Shown here: piece by piece, positions 19,664-25,994 of the stretch | Position numbering within the stretch: the first letter of the stretch is position 1 | Layout of the letters: the number at the start of each line of letters is the position of its first letter | Translations under genes and position numbers: made by a program | The notes under the pieces: model-generated | What the model saw: only the letters and a program-made list of their open reading frames with translations | What the model was told of the DNA's origin: nothing | The model's database searches: none | IMG/VR virus record: IMGVR_UViG_3300020438_000237 | Location: 1-25,994 of that record | Reading direction: 5' to 3' (one strand) | DNA: 25,994 nucleotides | DNA from: a virus

Positions 19664-21897
19664 TAACCTAATAACCCTCCTGGTCGTTTTTGTTTTATAA
19701 GTTCTGCTTGTACAACAGCACCTAACATCTTTCCAAGTTCTGCTGATTGTTGTGAATTTCCTTCGACAGAAGACCCAGAAGCATCTACATTTACCACAAT
19801 ATTACCAACTCCTCCAGAACTTTGCACTCCAAGTTTTCCATTAGCACCACGCTTTAATGGGAGTATAGCTTCCGGGCCAGCTTCTCCCATGATGCCAAGG
19901 TTAGATCCTCCGTATTGAAACATAGTAGGAGATCCAACTACGCCACCATTGCGATATGGAACAATACCATTTTTAGCAAATGCATTTCCGACAGCATTTG
20001 GTCCTATTACTGTCTCAACAAATCCTCCACTTGCTATTGTTTGAGCCTCAGCAAGAGAACGCCCTGCACCCATAAAATCTGCAATATTGTCTGCTGGTCC
20101 TTTAGGTGAAAATGGATTTATAAAATTACTTTGAAAACCACTCAAAGCATTAAAAATTTGTTGTCTAACAATCATTCTCGTTAAATCTGCAAGAATGGAT
20201 CTAGCTAAACTAGAGAAACTTAATTTACCTGTTAAAACAAAATTTACTAATGCATCTTCCATACCTTTGAAAGCATTAACTGTTGCGTCTGAAATTTGTT
20301 TGTTTACATCTTTTATAGAATTTGCATATTCCATCATGCCAGATTTCATTGATTGAAGAACATTTGCACTTGTATTCCCTAAGTTTTTTGTAGAATCTTC
20401 TGTGTTATCAACACTTATATTCATTCTGTCTATAGAAGTTTGAATAACTCCAATATCTATATTTAAATCTTTTAATTCTATTCCTAAATTTTTTAACTTA
20501 ATAGTTAACATCTCTGATCTTTTTTGAGCCGTACCAGCATCAAATAATTCGTCTCTTGATATTTTTTCTCCTAATTTTTGTCTTTCTCTTATTGATTTCA
20601 TTAACGCATCATCATTTTCTTTCATTTTTTTAAAACGCGTGATTTCTGTTTGTAAAGCATCTCTTTCAGCCGTTTTATCTGCTAATTTTTGCTTTTCAAA
20701 CTCTTCACCTAATTTTAAAAAGTTCTTGAGTCCAACAACAGCACTATCAATCACTTTAACAATTACAGTAAAAGTATCTTGAAAACTAGCACCAATAGGT
20801 CCAAGAATAGTTCCTAAATTATCTCTTAATTTAGACATTGCAGTTTTTAACCTATCACCAGCAGCAGCAGGGCCACTTGCAAGAATTTTTGCATTCTCTC
20901 CATACTCCTTTGTAAGTTCTTTTGCAAACTTCATAAAGTCATCTAAAGTGACTTTTCCTTGTTCTAAAGCTTTATCTAATTCTTGTGGGGTTTTGTCCAT
21001 AGATTTAGCAAACAAAGTAAACGCGCCAGGTAAGCGTTCGCCCAACTGTTGTCTTAATTCCTCGGCGCTTACCTTGCCTTTTGAGAATACCTGACTTGTT
21101 GCTCTCATGGCAGCTTTCATATCCTCTAGTGTTCCACCAGTACCTCTTATACCAGCAGCTATTGCTTCAAATACTTCCTGTGCATCCTCTGTGGATTTAC
21201 CAGCACCTTTTACGGAAGCAGTTAAAGATGTAAATTGTCTTGTAATAACATCTTGTGGAATAGCTAAACTTTCTGAAGTCTTAGATAAGAATTTTTGAGC
21301 AGCAGTATATTTTTCTGTATCTCCAATAACAAGATTCAAGGCTTCTCTTTGTAGCCTTAATCCAGCAGAGTATGAAGCTGTTTCAGCAATTGACTGTCTT
21401 AACATTCCAACTTGCGCACCAACAGCAGCACCTGTCAAAGCACCTGGCGCTCCTCCTATAATTCCACCAATACCAGCACCTATTGCACCTTCTGGTCCTC
21501 CAAAAATTCCACCAGCAGCAATAGCACCAGCACCTTTTGCAAAACCTTTTAATCTACCCTTAAATCCAGTAGCACCAGTACCAGCTTTACGCATCTGTCG
21601 ATCTAATCTATTGATATCAGCAGTTAACTGTTTAAACTCTAAACCTGTAACATCAGCCTGATCACGCAGCCCCATAAGTGCGTTTTTTTGCGCTCTCATT
21701 GCTTGCAAACTAGTTGCAGAACCTTGCGCCATTTTATTAAATTCGTTTCTTATTTTTTTTATACCTTTATCACTAAGTGTTGTAAAATTTTTTTCTAATG
21801 TTCTTGATTCTCTTCCTATTTTCTTAAATGCAGCAACTACTGCTTGATCTTTCTGAGCTTGAAATGCTATTAATATTTTAGAAGTTTGACTAGCCAT
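19663..21897 (-). CDS. H: Tape measure protein, lambda H-like, 744 aa
   Basis: The N-terminal 100 residues are helical and charged (KNALMGLRDQADVTGLEFKQ). A Gly/Ala-rich hydrophobic stretch follows (GAIAAGGIFGGPEGAIGAGI and on to about residue 165). Next comes the conserved tape measure domain (IPQDVITRQFTSLTASVKGA, GIRGTGGTLEDMKAAMRATS, KGKVSAEELRQQLGERLPGA). A coiled-coil middle leads to the lambda-type C-terminal part (GKLSFSSLARSILADLTRMI, EAGPEAILPLKRG, VVQAELIKQKRPGGLL). It sets tail length and passes through the tube during DNA entry. By comparison with lambda H (853 aa), the tail should be somewhat shorter than lambda's. It directly follows the GT chaperone stop (TAAATG). Confidence 0.92.
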   Translation of the reverse strand: MASQTSKILIAFQAQKDQAVVAAFKKIGRESRTLEKNFTTLSDKGIKKIRNEFNKMAQGSATSLQAMRAQKNALMGLRDQADVTGLEFKQLTADINRLDRQMRKAGTGATGFKGRLKGFAKGAGAIAAGGIFGGPEGAIGAGIGGIIGGAPGALTGAAVGAQVGMLRQSIAETASYSAGLRLQREALNLVIGDTEKYTAAQKFLSKTSESLAIPQDVITRQFTSLTASVKGAGKSTEDAQEVFEAIAAGIRGTGGTLEDMKAAMRATSQVFSKGKVSAEELRQQLGERLPGAFTLFAKSMDKTPQELDKALEQGKVTLDDFMKFAKELTKEYGENAKILASGPAAAGDRLKTAMSKLRDNLGTILGPIGASFQDTFTVIVKVIDSAVVGLKNFLKLGEEFEKQKLADKTAERDALQTEITRFKKMKENDDALMKSIRERQKLGEKISRDELFDAGTAQKRSEMLTIKLKNLGIELKDLNIDIGVIQTSIDRMNISVDNTEDSTKNLGNTSANVLQSMKSGMMEYANSIKDVNKQISDATVNAFKGMEDALVNFVLTGKLSFSSLARSILADLTRMIVRQQIFNALSGFQSNFINPFSPKGPADNIADFMGAGRSLAEAQTIASGGFVETVIGPNAVGNAFAKNGIVPYRNGGVVGSPTMFQYGGSNLGIMGEAGPEAILPLKRGANGKLGVQSSGGVGNIVVNVDASGSSVEGNSQQSAELGKMLGAVVQAELIKQKRPGGLLG

Positions 21898-22577
21898 TTA
21901 TTTTTTATCCTTACTTAGTTCTTTTAAAGCAGCAGCTTCCATAATTTGTAGCTCTTCTAAGATTTTACGCCTATCTGTAATATTGTAAAGGTCAAACATA
22001 CCACCTTGCATTAAAAGAACTTCATATTTTAATCCTACATAACCAGCCATAGATGTTTGCCATTGTGTCTGCATATTACAAAAAATCATAACTGCATCCC
22101 AATTATCATCTAAAATTTCAAAATTTTTATCTTTTTTATCTTTTTTTTCATTCGGCAGTTCTAAACCAAATGCCTTTGCATCTTCTTGAGTTTGATCAAT
22201 AATTTCTTTCCCTCCTCTTAACCAGTAAAGAACTGCCTCTTTTAGTTTTTTATTTTTTCTTCTGTAAAAGATGAAGTATATGCAGCAAGAACAGCATTTA
22301 GCCAATAAGAATCCTCCATCATATCTTTAAGATTTTGGTGATTAAACACAATTTCTTCACCATTTTCTTCTTTCATGTTCTCCCATCCAACAAGCATCAT
22401 TTTTAACATTTCAAATTCAGTTTTAGAATCTACTGCTTTTGAATAATCGCTTCTATTTAATCTTTTAAAAAGAGCGATAAATTCACTTTCCTCAAAAACT
22501 CCAGCATCGTTTTCACTTGGCTCACGAACAACAACAGGCCATTTAAAGTTTTTGTTCTTTTTTCTTACGAAAGTCAT
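21898..22577 (-). CDS. GT: Tail assembly chaperone GT, made by -1 frameshift, about 226 aa
   Basis: The two reading frames 22577-22245 and 22245-21898 join by a minus-one shift at A AAA AAC (22245-22251). The product keeps the G sequence up to KIKN and continues LKEAVLYWLRGGKEI in the second frame, about 111 plus 115 residues. The T part has helical charged stretches and YVGLKYEVLLMQGGMFDLYN. As in lambda, the GT form would bind the tape measure through the T part while G coats it and recruits tube protein. The second frame's own first methionine (22305) gives a Cys-rich stretch inside the G gene that is unlikely to be used. Its stop directly precedes the tape measure ATG. Confidence 0.85.
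22242..22577 (-). CDS. G: Tail assembly chaperone G, 111 aa
   Basis: This is the major, unshifted chaperone product. It starts TFVRKKNKNFKWPVVVREPS, as in many lambda-like G proteins whose N-terminus handles a basic FxWPV stretch. The middle, NDAGVFEESEFIALFKRLNR, is helical, and it ends DSYWLNAVLAAYTSSFTEEK before IKN and a TAA directly after the slippery site. It is needed in excess over GT during tail assembly. A 9-bp hairpin ends two bases before its ATG, leaving no free Shine-Dalgarno sequence. That may lower its translation relative to the tube protein gene before it. Confidence 0.85.
   Translation of the reverse strand: MTFVRKKNKNFKWPVVVREPSENDAGVFEESEFIALFKRLNRSDYSKAVDSKTEFEMLKMMLVGWENMKEENGEEIVFNHQNLKDMMEDSYWLNAVLAAYTSSFTEEKIKN
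22245..22251 (-). promoter_or_regulatory. Slippery heptamer A AAA AAC for -1 frameshifting
   Basis: Read on the minus strand, the zero-frame codons are ATA AAA AAC TAA, so the heptamer A AAA AAC is in the exact phase needed for tandem minus-one slippage and is followed at once by the G stop codon. After the slip the ribosome continues CTA AAA GAG. No strong downstream hairpin is obvious; the AGAAG about 11 bases upstream is a weak Shine-Dalgarno-like stimulator. Confidence 0.8.
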
Positions 22578-22579
22578 AA

Positions 22580-22607
22580 AGTGTAGAAATAAATATACTT
22601 CTACACT
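22580..22607 (-). promoter_or_regulatory. Hairpin just before the G gene
   Basis: AGTGTAGAA (22580-22588) pairs with TTCTACACT (22599-22607), 9 bp with a 10-base loop, in the gap between the tube protein stop and the G start. On the minus strand only TT follows before the ATG, so it is a weak terminator at best. It may act as an attenuator, an RNase barrier after the highly expressed tube gene, or a block on G translation. Confidence 0.55.
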
Positions 22608-22629
22608 CTAGCTCTTAAGTCTTAAAAAG

Positions 22630-23562
22630 TTAAGTATATAAGAAAGTTAGCTCATCATTAGCTGAACTTGGAACTAATGTATATGGAATTTCAAGCATAT
22701 TAACTCCATCCATTTCTCCGTAAGTAACATCACCAATATCAACTTTAGCGCTTGAAAACTTACAAATATTACCAGCAGTTGTGCCGTGTGTAACTTGTAT
22801 GTTACCTAGAGAAGTATCTGTTAGAGCAGCGGCAAAATAATCTTTCTGCGCAATAGTTGGTGCTTCTATTGTTACTGAACCATTTGCTGCTCTATCGGTT
22901 AAAAGGACTTCTTTTGTTCCTCCAACAAGCTCTCTATAGACAATTGAATTACCAATATCAAAACTTAAACTCTGAAGCGCACCAGCATAACTTAGAAGTT
23001 GAAAACTAGTTGTGTTGCCATTTTTAAATATTAATGGAGTTGCTTGATTACCATAAGTAACGGAGGGTAATGCTGTGTCTGTTGGAGCATTGTATATTCC
23101 GGTAAAAGTAAAATCGAGAGTTGGGATCGCGCCAACCTCGGCTGACAATGCAACTGTGCCTCGACACCCGGTAACAATATGCCTTACACCATCTACGTTG
23201 TAATGGATAGTAACAGATGAAAAGTTAGCTGAGATTGGTTCGTAAGTAACGCTGGTTCCGCTGCTAACAGTCTCAGATAAGCCACACGCCTTAAGCGCAC
23301 TTCCATATCGAGGCGCAGTTCCAGCCTGGCCACTTCCGCAAAATTCAACGCTGAATGTACACTCAACTCTGGTGTTTGCTAATAACTGTTGTGATGATCC
23401 AAGATATGGTCTGACAACATCTCTATTAACAACATCACTTGATTGTGGTGTGATACTAAGATCAGTTACTAAAACTACATCTGTAGCCGCCGGAGTAGGA
23501 TCAGTTCCGTATGAGCTTTCTGCTTCAATCAGAATTACTCTCTTCCTTGTCAGTTGTGCCAT
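22630..23562 (-). CDS. V: Major tail tube protein, lambda V-like, 310 aa
   Basis: Position between the U-like and G genes, length, and sequence fit a siphovirus tube subunit: RKRVILIEAESSYGTDPTPA at the start, SVEFCGSGQAGTAPRYGSAL, a GCRGTVALSAEVGAIPTLDF block typical of tube proteins, TFTGIYNAPTDTALPSV, and MLEIPYTLVPSSANDEL at the end. Codons for a beta-rich protein and several GC-richer stretches (23090-23350) set it slightly apart from its AT-rich neighbours, perhaps for high expression. It overlaps the 50-aa gene upstream by 38 bases. Confidence 0.88.
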   Translation of the reverse strand: MAQLTRKRVILIEAESSYGTDPTPAATDVVLVTDLSITPQSSDVVNRDVVRPYLGSSQQLLANTRVECTFSVEFCGSGQAGTAPRYGSALKACGLSETVSSGTSVTYEPISANFSSVTIHYNVDGVRHIVTGCRGTVALSAEVGAIPTLDFTFTGIYNAPTDTALPSVTYGNQATPLIFKNGNTTSFQLLSYAGALQSLSFDIGNSIVYRELVGGTKEVLLTDRAANGSVTIEAPTIAQKDYFAAALTDTSLGNIQVTHGTTAGNICKFSSAKVDIGDVTYGEMDGVNMLEIPYTLVPSSANDELTFLYT

Positions 23563-23677
23563 CTGTAATTACCTCAGTAGGGATTTCTGCTTTTTTTGTT
23601 TGTTGAACTAGCTTTCGCTTGCCAGTTTTAGGGTTCAGAATGTAAGTTCCGCCCTCATTTGGGATTTCATTACTCAT
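23525..23677 (-). CDS. Small hydrophilic protein between U and V genes, 50 aa
   Basis: This short ORF encodes SNEIPNEGGTYILNPKTGKR, then KLVQQTKKAEIPTE, and an acidic Ser/Asp end. GGTYILNPKTGKRKLV resembles the small proteins with a Gly-rich beta hairpin and basic patch that often lie before the tube gene in marine siphoviruses, without known role. It overlaps the tube protein start by 38 bases and lies 41 bases after the U-like gene, so it fills what would otherwise be a 156-base gap. Lambda has no counterpart here. Confidence 0.6.
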   Translation of the reverse strand: MSNEIPNEGGTYILNPKTGKRKLVQQTKKAEIPTEVITDGTTDKEESNSD

Positions 23678-23718
23678 AATAAACAATCAGGGTTGTTAGG
23701 CTTGAGAATACAACAATA

Positions 23719-24147
23719 CTATGTAGTTAAACTATTATATGAAGTTCGATATTCAATATCAAACTCACAAGATACGATCCCTGCTGGTTCATCAGCCTCA
23801 AGAACTTCAAAAGAAGTTGTAGATGGCCTTATGTCTATAGCTAGACCTCCTACAGTTGTATCTGTAAGAATTTTCGTATGTAAACTCTCAATCGTTGGAT
23901 CAGCTACACTATCTGGTACTGCGCCTCTAACAATTACAGAAATACGAATCCTAAATTCCCATGTTACTGAGTTATTAAAACTGCTTGTATCCTGTGGAGT
24001 ATCACTTATTGGCTCAAGAACAATAGCTGGAGTTTCTGCTTTTGCAAAAGCTTCTGGTCTAGATCTATAAATCCTAGTACCAACTCCTGTTGTGTTAGCA
24101 AGATTTGTTTTGGTTGCAGCTAAAATTTGTTCTCGTTTTGTAGCCAT
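23719..24147 (-). CDS. U: Tail terminator protein, lambda U-like, 142 aa
   Basis: The product begins KREQILAATKTNLANTTGVG, then TRIYRSRPEAFAKAETPAIV, the typical start of U-type tail terminators, which cap the tail tube and join it to the head. The middle (WEFRIRISVIVRGAVPDS) and the end (EPAGIVSCEFDIEYRTSYN) are the expected beta strands. Length matches lambda U (131 aa). It follows the FII-like gene by 1 base. No separate Z-like gene is present between them. Confidence 0.85.
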   Translation of the reverse strand: MATKREQILAATKTNLANTTGVGTRIYRSRPEAFAKAETPAIVLEPISDTPQDTSSFNNSVTWEFRIRISVIVRGAVPDSVADPTIESLHTKILTDTTVGGLAIDIRPSTTSFEVLEADEPAGIVSCEFDIEYRTSYNSLTT

Positions 24148-24148
24148 G

Positions 24149-24427
24149 TCATACCTTCATTAGAAAAACAATACATAAAGTACCATCATCAATTTTTTTT
24201 ACATTACGAACCTTATAGTTAACAGAATTAACTGCTACTGTTGCATCAAAAACTAAAGTTCCCAAATCACTTGTTTTTGCTGTCAATTGATAATCAGTTG
24301 TGACTACAAGTCCATCAGCAATCATTTCATCTGGTTGATCTAATATGCCTTTGTAAGTTGTAGAACTATAAACAACAGTATCTGTAAAATCAGCAAAATA
24401 TGTATCTAAGTCTTCAGTAAATGCCAT
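24149..24427 (-). CDS. FII: Head-tail joining protein, lambda FII-like, 92 aa
   Basis: The small beta-rich product contains TDTVVYSSTTYKGILDQPDE, then VVTTDYQLTAKTSDLGTLVF and VNSVNYKVRNVKKIDDGTLC, matching the layout of the Phage_attach family that includes lambda gpFII (117 aa). It would sit at the head-tail interface and receive the finished tail. Its ATG lies 3 bases after the T-run of a terminator-like hairpin, and the only Shine-Dalgarno-like sequence (GAGGG) is inside that stem, so hairpin folding would affect both transcription and translation of this gene. Confidence 0.78.
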   Translation of the reverse strand: MAFTEDLDTYFADFTDTVVYSSTTYKGILDQPDEMIADGLVVTTDYQLTAKTSDLGTLVFDATVAVNSVNYKVRNVKKIDDGTLCIVFLMKV

Positions 24428-24430
24428 AAG

Positions 24431-24453
24431 AAAAAAGCCCTCATTAGAGGGCT
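24431..24453 (-). terminator. Terminator-like hairpin between capsid and connector genes
   Basis: On the minus strand AGCCCTC (24453-24447) pairs with GAGGGCT (24442-24436) around TAAT, and TTTTTT follows to 24431. This is a full Rho-independent terminator inside an operon, after the capsid-side genes. Partial read-through would lower the tail genes relative to the capsid protein. The GAGGG of the 3' arm is 9 bases before the next ATG. Confidence 0.8.
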
Positions 24454-24459
24454 ATATGT

Positions 24460-24843
24460 TTAGCCGTACTTTTTAAGACCAATTAAATTGATACTAAAAG
24501 TAAATGTTGGGGATGATCCACCGATTGTTTGCACAATCCTGATGAAACGCTTACTTGAATCCTTGTTGATTGCAAGTGTTTGCATTGAAGCAGCATCAAC
24601 AACTTGTGTAAAAGTAGCACCAGATAAATCTGTAAATGTACCACCTGTTGCATCTGATTCGGTTAGCTTAATGTCTAATGTTGGAGAAGAACCGCCACCA
24701 GCAGCACTATCCAAAATTAGCATTACATCACCATCGTATTCGAGTAAATCTATTGAGCTTGATGTAGCTGTGCTTGTTACAGCAGCAGTCGCAACACCAG
24801 CAACAACAGTTAACTTCTCTAGGTTCTGTTGGATAACAGACAT
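24460..24843 (-). CDS. Capsid-associated beta-rich protein, 127 aa
   Basis: A helical start (SVIQQNLEKLTVVAGVATAA) is followed by a beta-rich domain: LLEYDGDVMLILDSAAGGGS, SPTLDIKLTESDATGGTFTD, FTQVVDAASMQTLAINKDSS, KRFIRIVQTIGGSSPTFTFS, ending LIGLKKYG. Similar proteins lie near capsid genes of marine phages. A head decoration or stabilising protein is the best inference, since it lies between the capsid gene and the terminator and would be made at capsid level. Lambda's FI gene occupies this place but is unlike it. One base separates it from the next gene upstream. Confidence 0.6.
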   Translation of the reverse strand: MSVIQQNLEKLTVVAGVATAAVTSTATSSSIDLLEYDGDVMLILDSAAGGGSSPTLDIKLTESDATGGTFTDLSGATFTQVVDAASMQTLAINKDSSKRFIRIVQTIGGSSPTFTFSINLIGLKKYG

Positions 24844-24844
24844 T

Positions 24845-25177
24845 TTAAGATTCCTCCATGATTGAGATTGCTTCCTCTAATTCGACAATTAGATCAGCTT
24901 TGTTATGTCGCTTATCAAGTTCAAGTCCTAATTGTCTTCCGTAAACTTCAAGTTGTGCTTTCGTCATTTGAACAAAATCAACTTTGTCTTCAGAAACAGG
25001 CTCTTCCTCAACAAGTGTTTCTACACTAGGTATTGGTGCTTCGCAAGCTTCAACATAAGCTTCAGCTTTGTCAATAGCAACTAGATATTCCCCAGTATGC
25101 TGTTCAACATCAACAATAGAGCCAGAGTCCGTTGGGACTCCAGCGATCATTGTTGCTCTTAGCAGTTTAACCTTCAT
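24845..25177 (-). CDS. Small head protein with SAP/HeH-like domain, 110 aa
   Basis: I chose the ATG at 25177, since the longer version overlaps the capsid gene's end and adds 14 unlikely residues. The N-terminal part (KVKLLRATMIAGVPTDSGSI, then EYLVAIDKAEAYVE) is a small domain seen in phage proteins near the capsid gene. An acidic linker (ETLVEEEPVSEDK) leads to MTKAQLEVYGRQLGLELDKR and HNKADLIVELEEA, a SAP- or HeH-like helix-turn-helix that in other proteins binds DNA. A role in the head, in the place of lambda FI, is inferred. Confidence 0.65.
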   Translation of the reverse strand: MKVKLLRATMIAGVPTDSGSIVDVEQHTGEYLVAIDKAEAYVEACEAPIPSVETLVEEEPVSEDKVDFVQMTKAQLEVYGRQLGLELDKRHNKADLIVELEEAISIMEES

Positions 25178-25181
25178 GTGA

Positions 25182-25994
25182 TTATGTTCCGAAACAGAAC
25201 GCACCAGGCTGTTTAACACCGAAGTCTACATCTTGTAACGCGATTATTCTTACGCTACCAGCAGTTGCATTTGCATAAGGATCTACTGTTAGATCTAAAC
25301 CAGACCACATACCAATAACAAACTGTGAGAAGTCTCCGAAGAGTACATCGTTGTTTGCAAGCTGGTTAGAAACAATAGCTGGATAACCATTGATTGAGTT
25401 GTCCTCAAACACGAACTGTGCTGTGTTTGAAGCTTTTTCTGTTGACTTCAACGCACCTCTAGCAGAAGCATTTATTAGGTAGAACATACTAGCTACATCA
25501 GCGTTAGCTGCTGCAACGTCTGTTTCCATTCCGATGTACTCAGCAAAAGTACCAAATGTACTGATTGTCTGTGTACCTACACCAGTTGTATCTTTAATTC
25601 CAAGAGGCTCGTTAGAACTACCAGAACCATAAATCGCTGCGTTATCAAGCTTAGTAGCAATAACTTTTGCAATATCGTCACGAATCATAGATTCAACGTC
25701 AATGCTTGACTGAAGAAGAAGTCTTCTAGAGTAGTCAACAAAAGCACCAACTGTCTTAGGTGTCATGTTGACCTGATCGAAGGCTTGCTGACTTTCTGTA
25801 GGAGCGCCAGATTCACCAACGAAATACGCAGTCGATGTAGATGTCATCCTGGGTATCGCTACGTTTCCACTTAATCCAGTCAACATAGTTGGGTTTGTTG
25901 CCATTACAGCCATTCTTTTACGAAGAATGTCAATAAATGAACCAGCAAGTAATTCTGTTGGAACTAAGTTACCACCAGCAGTTGCTGTACCTAC
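25182..25994 (-). CDS. Major capsid protein, HK97 fold, 3' part only
   Basis: The minus frame is open to the window edge, so the N-terminal part, with any scaffold domain, is missing. The visible 270 residues read GGNLVPTELLAGSFIDILRK, FVGESGAPTESQQAFDQVNM, KTVGAFVDYSRRLLLQSSID, then IYGSGSSNEPLGI, the Gly-rich NEPLGI block typical of HK97-fold major capsid proteins, and end DVDFGVKQPGAFCFGT. It builds the icosahedral head. The portal, terminase and protease genes are expected to its right. An ATG at 25913 within the frame is internal and not the start. Confidence 0.92.
   Translation of the reverse strand, partial: VGTATAGGNLVPTELLAGSFIDILRKRMAVMATNPTMLTGLSGNVAIPRMTSTSTAYFVGESGAPTESQQAFDQVNMTPKTVGAFVDYSRRLLLQSSIDVESMIRDDIAKVIATKLDNAAIYGSGSSNEPLGIKDTTGVGTQTISTFGTFAEYIGMETDVAAANADVASMFYLINASARGALKSTEKASNTAQFVFEDNSINGYPAIVSNQLANNDVLFGDFSQFVIGMWSGLDLTVDPYANATAGSVRIIALQDVDFGVKQPGAFCFGT

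Noticed and set aside
22246-22305. Independent start of the T gene at the ATG of 22305
   Set aside because: The first 20 residues (Cys-rich) are the out-of-frame copy of the G gene's end; the slippery site explains T expression better.

Overview
The window is an AT-rich stretch of a long-tailed, lambda-like siphovirus (or a prophage of one), most likely a marine cyanophage. Two lines of sequence evidence support this. Reading leftward from the right edge on the minus strand, the head-tail genes follow the lambda order closely: an HK97-type major capsid protein cut by the window edge, two small head proteins, an FII-like head-tail joiner, a U-like terminator, a V-like tube protein, G and frameshifted GT chaperones, tape measure H, then M, L, K, I and J. 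Second, the small genes and tail-fiber modules are of types I associate with marine picocyanobacterial phages: a CxHC-type mini zinc ribbon, a holin-like protein, a 2OG-Fe(II) oxygenase, fibers starting MSNGHDFDIANA, and a fiber domain carrying a type-1 copper-like His/Cys/His/Met set. No terminase, portal, polymerase or integrase lies in the window.

Layout. Positions 1-441 hold the possible end of a gene and then a non-coding region with three tandem structured repeats (100-302), whose helices differ in sequence but keep pairing. Positions 404-1357 (+) hold a leader peptide, an unrecognised gene and a papain-like cysteine-peptidase homologue, closed by a strong terminator. After a second terminator there is a small minus-strand membrane/coiled-coil gene (start reassigned to GTG at 1726). 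Positions 1770-3678 (+) form a compact export cassette: a holin-like membrane protein and three proteins with Sec-type signal sequences, two of which are paralogues.

From about 3816 rightward nearly everything is on the minus strand. Positions 3830-5695 carry small membrane, zinc-ribbon and coiled-coil genes and a 2OG oxygenase; one 43-aa plus-strand membrane ORF is wedged between two of them. Positions 5703-14091 form a cassette of about ten short tail-fiber or receptor-binding proteins and their presumed chaperones. It is built by recombining a few N-terminal modules with several C-terminal domain types. Positions 14092-25994 are the lambda-like tail and head module.

How it works together. 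The capsid, connector and tail genes are almost gapless, with ATGA or TAATG stop/start overlaps implying translational coupling. Intergenic hairpins sit directly before the FII-like and G genes, where stoichiometry must change. The tail chaperone pair uses a canonical A AAA AAC minus-one slippery site followed by the G stop codon. The J protein at the tail tip is followed by the fiber cassette, which presumably sets host range. The plus-strand cassette on the left probably acts on the host envelope (lysis, release or an exported complex), but its function cannot be read from sequence alone.
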